This document shows, in pieces, positions 11,398-22,236 of a DNA stretch of 64,000 nucleotides (position 1 is its first letter; the number at the start of each line of letters is the position of its first letter). Both the position numbers and the translations under genes were made by a program. The notes under the pieces are model-generated. The model had not been told where the DNA came from. It saw nothing but the letters and a program-made list of their open reading frames with translations, and did not search any database. The DNA comes from Sceloporus undulatus (taxonomy: Eukaryota > Chordata > Lepidosauria > Squamata > Phrynosomatidae), in the NCBI RefSeq assembly GCF_019175285.1, contig NC_056524.1:167028260-167092259 (forward strand), read 5' to 3'.

Positions 11398-11507
11398 GTA
11401 TAAGGCAATAGTAAAAGTGAAAGAACCCATTATAAGTGGATAGACGCAATCAAGGAAGCCACATGGCCTTGAGTTTGCAAGACCTAAGCAGGGCTGTTGA
11501 TGACTAG
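11398..11507 (+). mobile_element. BovB/RTE LINE 3' end, left part
   Basis: The translation reads approximately 'THYKWIDAIKEAT', matching the C-terminal '..RWIDSIKEATGLSLQDLSRAVDDRE' of BovB ORF2. It is interrupted by the MITE at 11508-11722 and resumes at 11723 with 'LEVSHSYSHYGSK'. It is 5'-truncated and diverged. Confidence 0.65.
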
Positions 11508-11722
11508 GGGTGCTTCCACATTGCAGAAATAAAGCAGTTTGACAACACTTTCACTCCTGTGGCTCAATGGAATGGAATTCTGTGATTTGTACTTTGGTGG
11601 GACACCAGAGCACTCTTACAAAGAAGGCAAAATATCTCACAGAACTACAAATCCCAGTCATGGCATTTAAAATAGTGTCAAGCTACTTTTTTTTTCTTTA
11701 GTGTGGCAGCAAACTTGGAAGT
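11508..11722. mobile_element. hAT-like MITE nested in BovB
   Basis: TGCTTCCACATTGCAGAAAT at the left and TTTAGTGTGGCAGCA at the right. The inside has AGCAGTTTGACAACACTTTC and GAACTACAAATCCCAGTCAT, as in the family at 6560. The flanks join into continuous BovB sequence (…GTTGATGACTAG / AACTTGGAAGTCTC), so it inserted after the LINE. Confidence 0.65.
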
Positions 11723-11792
11723 CTCACATTCATACAGTCACTATGGGTCAAAGTGGACTTGACAGTAGTTAATGACAACAATAAATCTAGCC
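11723..11792 (+). mobile_element. BovB/RTE LINE 3' terminus
   Basis: TCACTATGGGTCAAAGTGGA then CTTGACAGTAGTTAATGACA and ACAATAAA is the standard BovB 3' tail, shared with Sauria SINEs, ending in a degenerate ACA repeat. Confidence 0.65.
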
Positions 11793-11799
11793 TAAGTCC

Positions 11800-12302
11800 A
11801 GTTTTAGACCTACTGGATCAAAGAGGACTTAATAAATCAACATTTCTACAGCTTCATGTGGTGGTCTAGTCTAATTGGGACTAACAAATAGATTTAGACT
11901 GGTCTTCTAAATTATTAGCTGCTCCTCCCCATTTTGTGTCTTCTGCAGATCTGATAAATATCTCTTCTATGTTCATGCAAAACATTTATAAAAATGTTGA
12001 AAAACTGTGGACCCAGGGCTAACTCTATGACACTCTGGTTATCACTTTTTCCCAGGATATGAGGTGAGTGCTTTTTGCATACATCCAATCAACCAACTAC
12101 AAATTTGCCTAACAGCATCATTATCCAGCCCATATCATAGTAGCTTGTCTACAAGAATATAACTTGATTAAAGTCTTACTGAAATCAAGATACACAACTT
12201 CTGCAGTAATCTTTTGAGCAACTAACCATTTAACTAGGAAGGAAGGAAGGTAGGAAGACGGGGAGGTACATATGCCTTCTGTTTTTGAGAAACCCATGTG
12301 GG
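11800..12302 (-). mobile_element. CR1 LINE, reverse transcriptase part (left of solo LTR)
   Basis: Minus-strand translation includes 'AEVVYLDFSKTL' (about 12171-12207), the CR1 'AVDVVYLDFSKAFD' motif A region, preceded by 'NTHMGFSKTEGICTS' (about 12255-12305), equivalent to 'QHGFRKGRSCLTN'. The stretch 11900-12060 is the complement of CR1 sequence between motif A and the 'GVPQGSVLGP' region. It has multiple stops and shifts. It forms one element with 12961-14060, split by the LTR insertion. Confidence 0.75.
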
Positions 12303-12960
12303 TGTTAAGGAAAAAGCAACATGGGATATACAGTGAATGAAATAAAACATGTATGTGAGAGTCAGGATGACTCAGCAAAAGCAATTAGAAGCCACACAGG
12401 TGTAAATGGTAATGTAATTAACAAGTCCTAAATGCCAAGGACAGAAATGCAAAGTGGTTAATTGGACACACCTGAGAATTGTTAAAGTGGACAAGGTGAA
12501 ATGATGAAATCATTAATTGTGGGATGAACCAAGAGAACCAATGAAAGTGGTTGTACACGCCCACTGGGTGGAAACAGACAACAGTGGGTGGTATTTTCCA
12601 ATGACTATAATAATGACTATGAATCCCAATGTATTTTGTGGGTAGTAGTGAGGAGTTGTATTGGATAGTTTTGGAGCTGTAGTAGAATAAAGTAGATCTT
12701 TTATATAAGACTACTGAGTTGTCTGGTGTCTTGGGTGTAGATACAAGAGCCAGCTGGATCCTGAAGAAGGGTGAAGACTTCTGTGGAAGCAAGAGTGAGA
12801 AGGCTTGGAGAGTTTGTCAGGGTCTTCAGCCTATTCTCTGTAACTCTGCTGCTTTAGAGCAAAGCTTTAACCACTGACCAAAACTGGTCAGCGCTGGTGC
12901 GTAACAAGGTGGTGAGTTCGAGCCAGAGGTGAAGAGCTACAACTCCCATCATCCCTGACA
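12303..12960 (+). mobile_element. Solo LTR of an endogenous retrovirus-like element
   Basis: The 658-bp segment starts TGTTAAGG and ends CCTGACA, the TG...CA ends expected of an LTR. It is flanked by a perfect 5-bp direct repeat, GTGGG, at 12298-12302 and 12961-12965. An AATAAA polyadenylation-type signal lies near 12684, followed by the short ACTGAGTTGTCTGG segment that would belong to the R/U5 part. Flanking CR1 sequence is continuous across it, so it landed in an already old LINE. No internal genes remain, so it is a fossil left by LTR-LTR recombination. The family is undetermined; the 5-bp duplication fits class I-like ERV or Gypsy-type elements. Confidence 0.65.
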
Positions 12961-14060
12961 GTGGGCTCATAGTAATTCCAGTGTTTCTAAGTGCGTAGAG
13001 TCTGACTATTCAATTGTACATTCTAGAATGTTTCCTGGAATTACTGTCATATTGACAACACAATAGTTGCTTAGGCTCTCTTTCTTTGCCTTTTTGAAAA
13101 TGTGGACAATGTTTGTCCATCTTCAGTTTGAAAATATATCATATATTCTCCAAGTATTCTCAGATGATAGACAGAGGTTCTGATATTCCATCTTCAGAAT
13201 TTATTTTAATTTTAACATCCTTGGATCCAGGCCTGGAAACCTGCATTTATTTGGAGTAGCTAGATGTTTCTGTAACAACTCTTTATCCTCTTTGTATCAT
13301 TTATTCCATTTTCTCCAGGATGAGAATTGTTTTCCTTTTGGAAGAAAACAGAATCAAAGTAAATATTAAGCAATTCTCCCTTCTCTGCTATTAGCATTTT
13401 TCTATTTTCTTTGCACAGGAGACATACTGCTTATTTGCTCTTGCTTCAAACATAGGTGATGCCCTCTTTTAGTTATTTTTAACTTTTCTTGCAGTTCTGA
13501 GCTCATTTTTCAGCTTTAGCCTCCCTGACCTTCTTTCTACAGATAACCATTTGCACCTTTCCATTGTGATTTCCCCCTTCTTCCATTTCCTGTACTTGCC
13601 AAGACTTATTCTGAAACTCCTTGCAATCACCATCATGTTTTTTAAATGTCTCCCACTTTTTGTTCACATTGGAATTTTTTATGATTGTGCCTTCAGTATC
13701 TCACTCTTTTTAAAAACAAAAAAAGAAAAATGGTATCTATCATAGACTCTCTTTGTTTTTTATATTCTTGCCCATGGGATTTTAACAAGTGTTTCTAATG
13801 CTTATTGAAATCAACATTCTTAAACTCCAAAATTTGTGCCAAAATGAACTCGGCTTTCTATTTCCTCTCTATAACGAATCCCAACACCACTTTCAGCTCA
13901 TTGACCACTTCTTCCTCATGAGTGAGGATAAGATTCAAGATCCCACTACCTGAAAAAGAAATTCCCAGTGAGGAATTCGTTGGATCTTATTTTCTTGATG
14001 GAGTTTGAGTTCCAACATATATCAGGGTAATTGAAATACACCGTTACTGTTCTTATCTCT
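12961..14060 (-). mobile_element. CR1 LINE, endonuclease end to early reverse transcriptase
   Basis: Reading the minus strand from 14060 leftward recovers 'FNYPDICWNSNS' (about 14010-14045), the CR1 'GDFNYPDICWK' endonuclease motif. The linker region follows, then 'HIFKKAKKES-NY' (about 13075-13120), equivalent to 'PIHKKGRKEDPGNYRPVSL', and 'MTVIPGNILE' (about 13020-13060). It is broken in many places. With 11800-12302 it forms roughly 1.6 kb of CR1 ORF2 lacking the 3' end and the ORF start. Confidence 0.75.
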
Positions 14061-14750
14061 CCTTTTGAATCCCAGTATGAGTGTACTGGGGTTGTAAAGG
14101 ATATTTGAATATAACAAAATGTTTGAAAAACAGGTTTTTTTTGCGTACTAGGATAACCTGACAAAAATGATAATAGAATGACAAAATTCTCTGAAGTTCA
14201 AAACTTATACTGCCTGAAAAAGTATACATCGTTACAGATAAAATGGGATTCTCTCTGCAGAAAACAAGAGTCCTACAGAGAAAACATGCTTCTGGTGCAC
14301 AAAATAACATTTTCTAACAGAAAATATACAAGGGTTTTTTTTTTTTGGGGGGGGGGGGGAGTTGCATAGAATAAGTCCCGATCTGTGAATAGTCTTCAAA
14401 AACTGCCACTTTCAATTACTATATTGAAATGAGGTGAAAATGGTTCCTAGCTACATGAATGAAATTTGTTCAAATATAGGATATACATCTTGGCTTGTCT
14501 TTTCCTAATGTGATAAATAGAAAATGGTGCAAAAATTCTTCTCCGTTTAAGACCAAGAGGATTTCTTGGGGGGAGGTCTGTTTCAAATAGAATTTGCAAA
14601 ACCACTTTATTACATAATTGCACAAAACTTGTACTGATGATGACCTGTGTGCATTGTTGTTTCATGGATTTTAAAAATATGGATGTATTGGATAGGTTTG
14701 CATCTTTGTCAGCAATCACTGTGTTCCTTCATGTTTGCTCTCTCTGTCTG

Positions 14751-14784
<34 letters not shown>

Positions 14785-15919
14785 TGTGTGTACAGACACT
14801 TGGAGAAGAGGCACTAATACTTTGCTTCTGAAATCTACATGAAGAGTTGGAAACAACAGGGGGAAAGCATTTGTTGTTTTGCTTTTGTGTTGGATGGGAC
14901 AACTCACAGGGGTCTGGTGAATTACTGACAAGCTTTGTCACTGTGTTGAGATAATCTGTCTCAGCTGAAAATTGAGATATCGATGAGATTTTTTTTACAC
15001 CCCTATATTTAGCTACCAAAAAATGATAGTTTCTTTAATGTGTGAATCTTCCAGTTGTTGGTGATATCAATGAAGAATTGAGAAAACAGAAAGAAACCAA
15101 GTACTTTTAAGAAAACATAAATAGATGAAGAAGTCACTGCAAAAGACATAATGTAGCAATAGCAATATACTTCCACCACTGTCATCTTGTGGAAGATAGG
15201 AACTTTGGATGGATTTCAGCCAGTCACTTTTCATTCAGTGGAATACAAAAGGATGAATGGGAGAGGAAGAGGCTTTTTCAAGACTTAGCAGTTACAGAGA
15301 ACAAGTAATATCAAGAACCATGAAGGTGAGAAGAAACAAAGCAAGGAGTGACAGAAGTTGCTTTGGGGTATCAAACTACAAATGGAGTTAATTTAATATA
15401 AACAATTAACATGCACTAAAAACCACACATAAATAGCCTTTTCAAGAGGATGAACAGTCAAGACTAAGACATATTGGGTAGTTTTTCTCCCTTCCCCTGC
15501 TGCTGTCTGTCCTAGGGGGAAAGATCCTGTCGATGTAATGAGTGTTATGCAGTTCTTAGAACACTGGCATGTACAATTTGACCTTTTCTTGTATGTAAAA
15601 CAAGTCAAACTATTAGCATTGGCAAAACCTTGTTGATTATGGTGTTTCATAAGTGGAGTACATAATATACACTTTAGCAACTTGTAAGCACCAGTTTCCT
15701 TTAAAGGGCAAAGAAGAAAAGCATAGTACTTTACAGGTTTGTGGCAGAGCATTGGTTTTCTAAAATAAAACATGACCCATATTTGTAAAAGATGGATTGG
15801 GGGAACTCACAGTAAAAAAGAAAGCAGTTTTTGATTCAGCTGGATATTAAACTTTTTACATTACGAAAACAAAGGCTTAATCTAATGTGGCACAGATGCA
15901 GCAGTGCTGGTGCAACACA
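14061..15919. other. Unannotated stretch with simple repeats
   Basis: It contains a T9/G13 homopolymer pair at 14336-14360 and a (TC)n tract at 14738-14790. Otherwise it is AT-rich, with only short open frames and no domain I can recognise. Confidence 0.45.
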
Positions 15920-17024
15920 GGCGGGATACAGACGGGCAAAAAGGGGTGTGTTCATGACGTCATGAAGGTATAGCCTTCAGACGGCCCTTACCTGAATGCC
16001 GCCATGAACACGCTGCCCGCATGCCCCAAGCGGGAAGAAGCGGCATTAAAAAGGTGCTGCTTTTCCCTGCTTCTTTTCTATATACTGCGCAACTGCGCAG
16101 CTCCGTCTATAAGCTGCTGCACCGGTACGCCAGAATTGTTACGCCACTAATTTAAGTTGCCCATTTAAAAGCTCCGTGTCTGCTGCGTTGCATAATGAGT
16201 CGGGGTCCTGGAACATGCGCAGTTTGCACCGAGGCTCTAATTAGAGCATCAGATGCCATGCAGATGTGGAAGCTGCAGCACAGCTGCACTCTATTTTAAT
16301 GCTCGTAACCCTAACCCTAACCCTAACCCTAGAGCAACATGTACGCATGCGCTGCTAGAATTGTGGAAAGTTTGGAATTTAAAGTGAACCCCTACACACA
16401 TTCCTGCGCCATTTTCACCTAACAATAAAAAAACGCTAAAACTTTAAATATTTACATATGTACAAGGGAGGTAAATGGGATGACAGGGGGACAGCGGTGG
16501 CAGCGGCGACAGCTGTGGCTGTGCATTGCAGATTCAGCAAGAGCACGGGGACCAAAGGAGAGGAGGCATCCATGATGCTGGTGACATTGGCAACGTGCAA
16601 GCGGACAAGGATGCCAACACCAGCTGATCACCAGCTGGCAGGAGACCACCATTGTTCTTGGGCAGGGCGGGGGAAAAAGTTTAAAGGGGCCTGGGCGCTT
16701 TAAATGTGCATATATGCTTTCTGCCGCCGGTGCTGAGCGCCGCAGCTGCGCAGCTGTGCATCCGCCAGCCGGCAAAAGAAAAAAAAAAAGCCATGCCCCG
16801 TTTTTGGCTGCCCGTGCGGAAGCTGCCTCTCTCTTTGCAGCGTCCTGCGAGGTGGCAGTATGGAAACTGCGGGTCAGAAACGGCCCCAGGTGAGGCATCT
16901 TCACTGCCCCCCATGTGGAAGCCCCATACACCTTAGCCACGCCCCCGGGGTGGGCAGTCTGGAGGCTCCGTATTCAGCAGAATACACCTCCAAGACGTCT
17001 TCCCCTGCCCGTCTGTATCCCGCC
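15920..17024. mobile_element. GC-rich DNA transposon with perfect 19-bp TIRs (Harbinger-like?)
   Basis: The ends are GGCGGGATACAGACGGGCA (15920-15938) and its exact complement (17006-17024). They are flanked by a 3-bp repeat, ACA (15917-15919 and 17025-17027). The 1.1-kb interior is CpG-rich, in contrast to AT-rich flanks. It carries a short telomere-type array at 16306-16331, an A11 run at 16778-16788, and open frames on both strands that look like by-products of GC content. No transposase domain is visible, so it is non-autonomous. A 3-bp duplication fits PIF/Harbinger, though ACA is not the usual TWA target. Confidence 0.7.
16306..16331. repeat. Interstitial telomere-type repeat, (TAACCC)4
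   Basis: Four tandem TAACCC units plus TA, the C-strand of the vertebrate telomere repeat, within the GC-rich transposon at 15920-17024. Confidence 0.9.
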
Positions 17025-17274
17025 ACAATCTTCTTTCCTCCCTCTCCCCCTTGCAGCACTCAGCGCTGTTGAAAAACCAGTTCCAGAGTTTTCCCAGCCC
17101 TCTAGAGCAGATTTTTTCCATGCACAGGAGACTTCAATAGGAAGAAGAATACTGCTTCTTCTGGGTTTTTGTGTCACGCCAGCAGAACTCTAGCACTGGG
17201 TCCTACTTACAGTGCTTAGTGACTACTCTCAGTAACACCAATCAAAACAGAAGATAATTTCAATTTTGTATGAA

Positions 17275-17284
17275 NNNNNNNNNN
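17275..17284. other. Assembly gap (10 N)
   Basis: Ten consecutive N bases. A round number of this kind is usually a placeholder of unknown true length. The repeat copy at 17290 begins immediately to the right. Confidence 0.95.
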
Positions 17285-17289
17285 TGTCC

Positions 17290-17400
17290 CTTTGGGAAGT
17301 TTTTTGTGGGTTTTTCTGGCTATGTGGCCATGTCCTAGAAGAGTTTATTCCTAACGTTTCGCCAGCATCTGTGGCTGGCATCTTCAAAAGAAGAACCTTG
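17290..17400 (-). mobile_element. Penelope-like/hammerhead-bearing repeat copy
   Basis: On the minus strand it reads TGAAGATGCCAGCC, then ACAGATGCTGGC and GAAACGTTAGGAATAAACTC, the same unit as in 10822-11045 and 30233-30385. The stem GCCAGC/GCTGGC is perfect. The core begins TTGAAGA rather than CTGAAGA. It abuts the assembly gap, so its left limit is uncertain. Confidence 0.55.
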
Positions 17401-17617
17401 AAATCTGTGAGGAGTTTCAATTTACAGAAATCATCATAGCATAACCCTGGATATATACTTGTCCCAAAAAAGGAACTCTCAAAGGCCAATGTATGTTTGG
17501 GAATTATAAATTAGCTCAATGGTAGTGCTGGGTTACTGAGCCATTGGATCTAGTACCTATGTATAAAAAAGCCCAGAGACATGAGAAATTCCAGAGGCAG
17601 GCTTCTAGTTCATTGTA

Positions 17618-17846
17618 CAGTGGACCCTTGTTATACGCTGGGGTTTGGTTCCAAGATCCCTTGTGGATAACAAAATCCGTGTATGCTCAAGTCCCATTAA
17701 ATATAATGACATAGCAAAATGGTGTCCCTTACAAAAAAATGGAAAATCAAAGTTTGATATTTGAAATTTATACTTTTTTTGAACATTTTCAAACCGTGTA
17801 TAAAATCTGTGTATAAAAAAATCAGTGTATAAAAAAGGGCTGACTG
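17618..17846. mobile_element. Tigger/mariner-like MITE
   Basis: It starts CAGTGGACCCTTGTTATACG and ends AAAAAAGGGCTGACTG, flanked by TA on both sides (17616-17617 and 17847-17848). The inside has the family's TCAAGTCCCATTAAATATAA and ATAGCAAAATGGTGTCCCTT. Related copies lie at 32511-32728 and 41743-41974. It is well preserved and so probably the youngest of the three. Confidence 0.75.
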
Positions 17847-17848
17847 TA

Positions 17849-18330
17849 AAAGGCAAAATCAACCATCATTCAAAACATACAACCACGCACACTCACAAGG
17901 ACTAGGAAATTCAAAGGTATTACCTTGGAACAGAGAAGGCCAAACTAATTGAAAGACTGCACCTGAATGGAATAGTTGCTCCACTTGTTACAGGTTCAGA
18001 AATAAAAGGAACTCACTCATTCCTGAGGCAAATGGAGATTGGCAAGTGAGAGAGGGGTTTAGCCAAACAAACTGGCAGCATGGATGCCTGATACTGGATG
18101 AAGCCAAGGAAACAAAAAGCATTCAAAACTGTGTATTTTCTGTGGTAGTCCCATTCATGTTGCAGAGAAAGCTCTTCCAAAGAAATTTGGTGAGTGCCAT
18201 CTTTTTGGTGCAACTTTATGGCATACATACCTTTTGAGGTACACATCAACTGTTTTAGGCTGCTTTTATGGTGTTCATTCTAGGTTGGTAACAGGATACA
18301 ACTTTGTGGATGATTTCCCTTTTAGTATTG

Positions 18331-18367
<37 letters not shown>

Positions 18368-19839
18368 TAGAAAATTATGGTTTCTAACCATTTTACTTCC
18401 TTTATTTTATTAAGTACTGATGCCTAAATACAATTGCTAGTTCCACTTAGAGTAGAACCACTGAATCAATGGGGTTTACATAGGAACTGAGTGAGCATTC
18501 ATCAGTCAGTTCACTGAATCTATTTTAGCTGACTCTAGCAACCTAATTTAGGTCCAATTTGTGTTGTCTGTGTGCTTTAAGTTGCTCTGAGACTTTTGGC
18601 AATGGGAAGTGACATAATTTCAAATCATCATCATCATCATTATCATCTGCTTAGACATTTCTCTATTGGGGAAGAAGAAGTTCTAAACTGGCTGAAACAG
18701 AAAATGAAATAATAGAGAAGCATTAAATAAATGCATGATTGGAAAAGAAACACTGAACAAAAAGGAGAAACACTAAACTAATGCTGCTTCTTGAATAAAT
18801 TCAGCACAACGCAAGCTGCATATGGCATTGCAGGAGAAATATGATGTAATTGGAGTAAACGAGGCTTAGCAAAGGAAAGGAAAGGAAGCAATGTGATTTT
18901 AAAACATGAGGATGGTGTTTACAGAATATGATTTGAGAGCATGGCGTGGCACAGTTGGAAGTAAGAGGCTGCAGATGAGCCAATATTTGTTTTTCTATTG
19001 TTCTGTTATAAATCATTAATAATGTATGGGTGCAGAATGTTTAATTCCAAAGGAAATGCTGACAATTCAGCCATTTTGCCTGTGTGGTGTCTACCTTGGA
19101 CTAAATTAAAATGGTTCTGTTTTTGGACTCCTGCAGAAGTTTAAGTTGAAAGGTCTCTTGAGCTAGATATACTTGTCTTCTTTCTCCCCACTCCATCTCC
19201 ACAGACTTCTCTTGATAAGGAAGCTGTGGATTTCTCACATTTGTAGTCTGAAAAATAAAATAGTGATTTGTGATTTGTTGTGCTGTGGCTTTGCTGGCCT
19301 TTGGTGTCATTTCAAGTACTGTAGTATATCACAGGGTAAAAAGAAAACGAATTGGAAGAAGATGGTCTCTATTGAAACACTGCAGCCCCAACTAACAAAA
19401 TGATAAATCCCTGTTCTCCAGGAGGTGATATGGACTTTCGTGGATTTTTCCCTTGAAAAATTAAAGGCTTTTGTGCCTGCTTGGCAGAGGTTCACACCAA
19501 ACCATTCATTCAGGCATTTGAACAGAAGGCAGAAATCATGCAGGGAATAAATTAAACCAGAGTCTGCCAGATGAAATATTTTTGTAAGTGCAAAAAAGAT
19601 ATAGGGAGGTGAAGGATTTGTGCTGGGTAACGTAATATACATGTTTATTCACTGGTGAATTGCAGGGAGCATTCTTTCTAACCTGAAACCTCACACACAC
19701 TTTGCAGGAAAGATGCTTCACCAAGTACAAGGATTATTGTGCAAACACATTGAAGATTTGGTTTTCTCATAAAGGCACTGTAAAACCACCAAGGAAAAAC
19801 AACCAAAAACCAAGAAATTCATAACAAAACATTTTTATA
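17849..19839. other. Unannotated AT-rich stretch with a (CA)n microsatellite
   Basis: A (CA)n array of about 17 units lies at 18333-18366 and a short (ATC)n near 18625-18647. I see no exon or clear transposon. Confidence 0.5.
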
Positions 19840-20201
19840 CAGTGGGCCCTCCACATTTTCCAGGGTTACAGGATGCAAGACCCAACTGAAAGTGGAAAAA
19901 CTAGAAATAAAAAAACACTGGTTTTTTAAACCAGAGACAACACTTCTTTAGGAAACTTTAGGTCTTGCAGCACAACTCTATGGTCAATATCCACCAGAGG
20001 TTGGCCATAGAATTGTGCTGGAGGACCTACAAATGCCTAGAAAAGTGATTTCACTAGTAATCTCTAGGTCTTCAAGTGCAATGTCTCATGAATGCTGGCC
20101 ATAGAGTCATGCTGGAGGACCTAGAGATTCCTAGAAAGAACATATTAATAAAATCTGTGAATAATCAACTATGCAAAGCTGTAACTCTAGAAGGCTGACT
20201 G
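19840..20201. mobile_element. mariner-like MITE
   Basis: Left end CAGTGGGCCCTCCACATTTT and right end TCTAGAAGGCTGACTG, flanked by TA at 19838-19839 and 20202-20203. The inside carries paired GGACCTAGAGATTCCTAG-type motifs in both orientations, as in the copy at 5898. Confidence 0.7.
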
Positions 20202-20272
20202 TATCCCTAAAAAGGGAACATAACCATTACTTAAAGGTATTCTTGATGTCGCAAATCAAAACATGCCATTAA

Positions 20273-20579
20273 GGAGATTATGAGATGCGGGGAAAAGCCA
20301 GGAGTAAAAGGCATACTTCAGGCAAAGTTGCGCGATTGTGCTAAAGATTTTCAGACACATTGTGCTTATCTAGGACTTAACCCATGAAGATCCAGAAATG
20401 CTCTAGCAACAAATCATTCATGGGGAAGTCCCAGGAAGGATTTGTTGCTGGAGCATTCCTGGATCTTCATGGGTTAAGTCCTGAATAAGAGTGACATCAT
20501 CTGAAAATCTTCAGTGCAATTGTGCAATTTGCCGAGTATGCCTTTTTCTTTCCCAATTTTCCCCTGTCTGATAATCTCC
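20273..20579. mobile_element. Foldback (palindromic) DNA element with TAA target repeat
   Basis: The 307-bp element is almost entirely one inverted repeat. The left arm runs from GGAGATTATGAGATG through ACTTAACCCATGAAGATCCA, and the right arm is its complement, ending GTCTGATAATCTCC. The arms are about 150 bases, with roughly 85-90% identity by eye and a short centre near 20420-20435. TAA flanks both ends (20270-20272 and 20580-20582), the preferred target of PIF/Harbinger transposases. No coding capacity. Confidence 0.7.
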
Positions 20580-20582
20580 TAA

Positions 20583-21653
20583 TAAGAAAAGTCAGTCACT
20601 TTGGAGTTGGTAACCTATCTCACCAGTTATTGTTGATCAGCTGATGCAGCCCTATAAGGTCCAGTTGACATGGCCACTGAACAGGAATGTTAGGATTTGT
20701 GTCCTTGACTTCTGTACAGCACCAGATGGAGAAGATTCCTATAGCTTGGTTGTTTCCTTTCCAGCACATGAGACAAGGAACCAAAATTGGTTTAGTATAT
20801 CTGTGCTAAGAGTATATTTCACAGAAATCACAGGATTCTCAACTGCCATGTGCTGTGTATACTGAGTGAGGGAGGAGTGCATACAAGAAACAGATTAAGA
20901 GTTATACAGAATTATGGAAGCCTGTGTTAAAAAGACAGAAGAACCAATCCCAACTATACTTTCCCATTTCTACTGACCTAAAACATGGCAGTGATTTCCT
21001 GAACTATTTCCAAGGCTTATTCTGTGATTTGGATCCTGGACTCCCTTAAAAGTAAATCTCATTATATAATCTGTGAACAATCTGAATGAACATAGCCTGT
21101 TTCAGATTTGCAACCATGAAAATGAGTGTAGTGAGTGCCCAAAGTTGAACTGGATCATGCAGAGACCCATAAAACATAGTAGATAATCACTCAGATAGGG
21201 AATAGTGCATATATCTATAAAAGACATATGAGAGTAATCTCCCATTCCATTTCAGCAGTGCAGACAAAGTGTACATGTGTTCTTCCTAAAGTGGAGTGTT
21301 GGGAATCATGCATCACTTCAGATGCTCTTTGGTGCTACAAGTCCCATCAAATCTAATCAGCATAGCCAATAGTAAAGAATACTGGAAGTAGCAGTCCTAG
21401 ATCTTCTGGAGAGTCACATGATTTTCATGTTTCTCTTAGCTAGATGGCTTTTCTCATGGCCAAACATGGAATATTAAGAAGTAATATTTATGGTTCTTTG
21501 AGAGAATAAAGTGGCCCATAGTGGTTTAACAGAATAATTCTTCTCGTGCCTGAAGAATGGTGGGCAATAAAATCACTGTTTTCCCCACATGAAAAGTGTG
21601 AGATAATTACAGTGTCCCATCTTTCACAGTGGCCAGTGATCTTCCATTCAAAT
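20583..21653. other. Unannotated stretch
   Basis: There is no coding evidence. A faint hAT-like MITE remnant may lie at 21300-21415 (GGTGCTACAAGTCCCATCAA). Confidence 0.4.
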
Positions 21654-21872
21654 CAGGGGTAGGAAATTCATTTTGAAGCTCAGTCTTCTAAATGCCATTG
21701 CTTTACGGCATCAGTGCAATAAAACCATGGGTGTGCAAGAGGATGTGAATTTTCACACACTAGTGAAGGAAAGCAGTCTTGCCAATGAGGTGTTGAAATG
21801 TGTGTTGTTCTTTTTGCAATGATTGGATTCAGATTTGCCAAGCTAAAATAGAAAATGTCACACAAGGGAGGA
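21654..21872 (+). repeat. Unclassified repeat, copy A of an inverted pair
   Basis: This segment is matched in reverse complement by 22858-23218. Shared words include GTCTTGCCAATGAGGTGTTGA / AATACCTCATTGGCAAGACAG (each trimmed by eye) and GCCAAGCTAAAATAGA / GTTTTAGCTTGGCAAA. Its outer end, CAGGGGTAGGAAATTC, looks like a hAT terminus. The family is unknown. Confidence 0.55.
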
Positions 21873-22164
21873 GGAGAGGGAGATAGCTTGGTATAATTTA
21901 TGATGAAGCTAGAACAAAGAAGACAAGATGAGATCAGTTTTTACAAGTTCTGTAGCTAGAAGGGGGATTGTGGGAGCTGAAATCCAAAACTTTTCCAAGC
22001 TCTAAATTTCTTTCTCTACCTTGCTCTGTTCAGCACATACAGCACACCTGTGTTATACACCATATGCTGCTTGCATATGTGGCTTCCAGCATATGCTTGA
22101 AAAATTCCTCTTGTGCCCCGCATGCACAAACCTCATTACTTCTAACGGGGCTCGAGCATACATG

Positions 22165-22176
22165 GGGGGGGGGGGG
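22165..22176. repeat. Poly(G) run
   Basis: A run of 12 G bases. Confidence 0.8.
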
Positions 22177-22236
22177 TCCAGAATGGATCCCCATGTAAGG
22201 ATAGGGTGCACTGTACTATAATGCATTAAACTCAGT

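Noticed and set aside
14716-15019. Arg/Glu-repeat proteins ('RERERE')
   Set aside because: Translation of the (TC)n microsatellite in several frames.
16306-16331. Chromosome fusion scar
   Set aside because: Only four units in one orientation and lying inside a transposon. A fusion would be expected to show longer, head-to-head arrays.
16452-17193. Overlapping open frames as a CpG-island gene
   Set aside because: They fall within the transposon bounded by 15920 and 17024 or run over its edge, on both strands, with no recognisable domain or splice signals.
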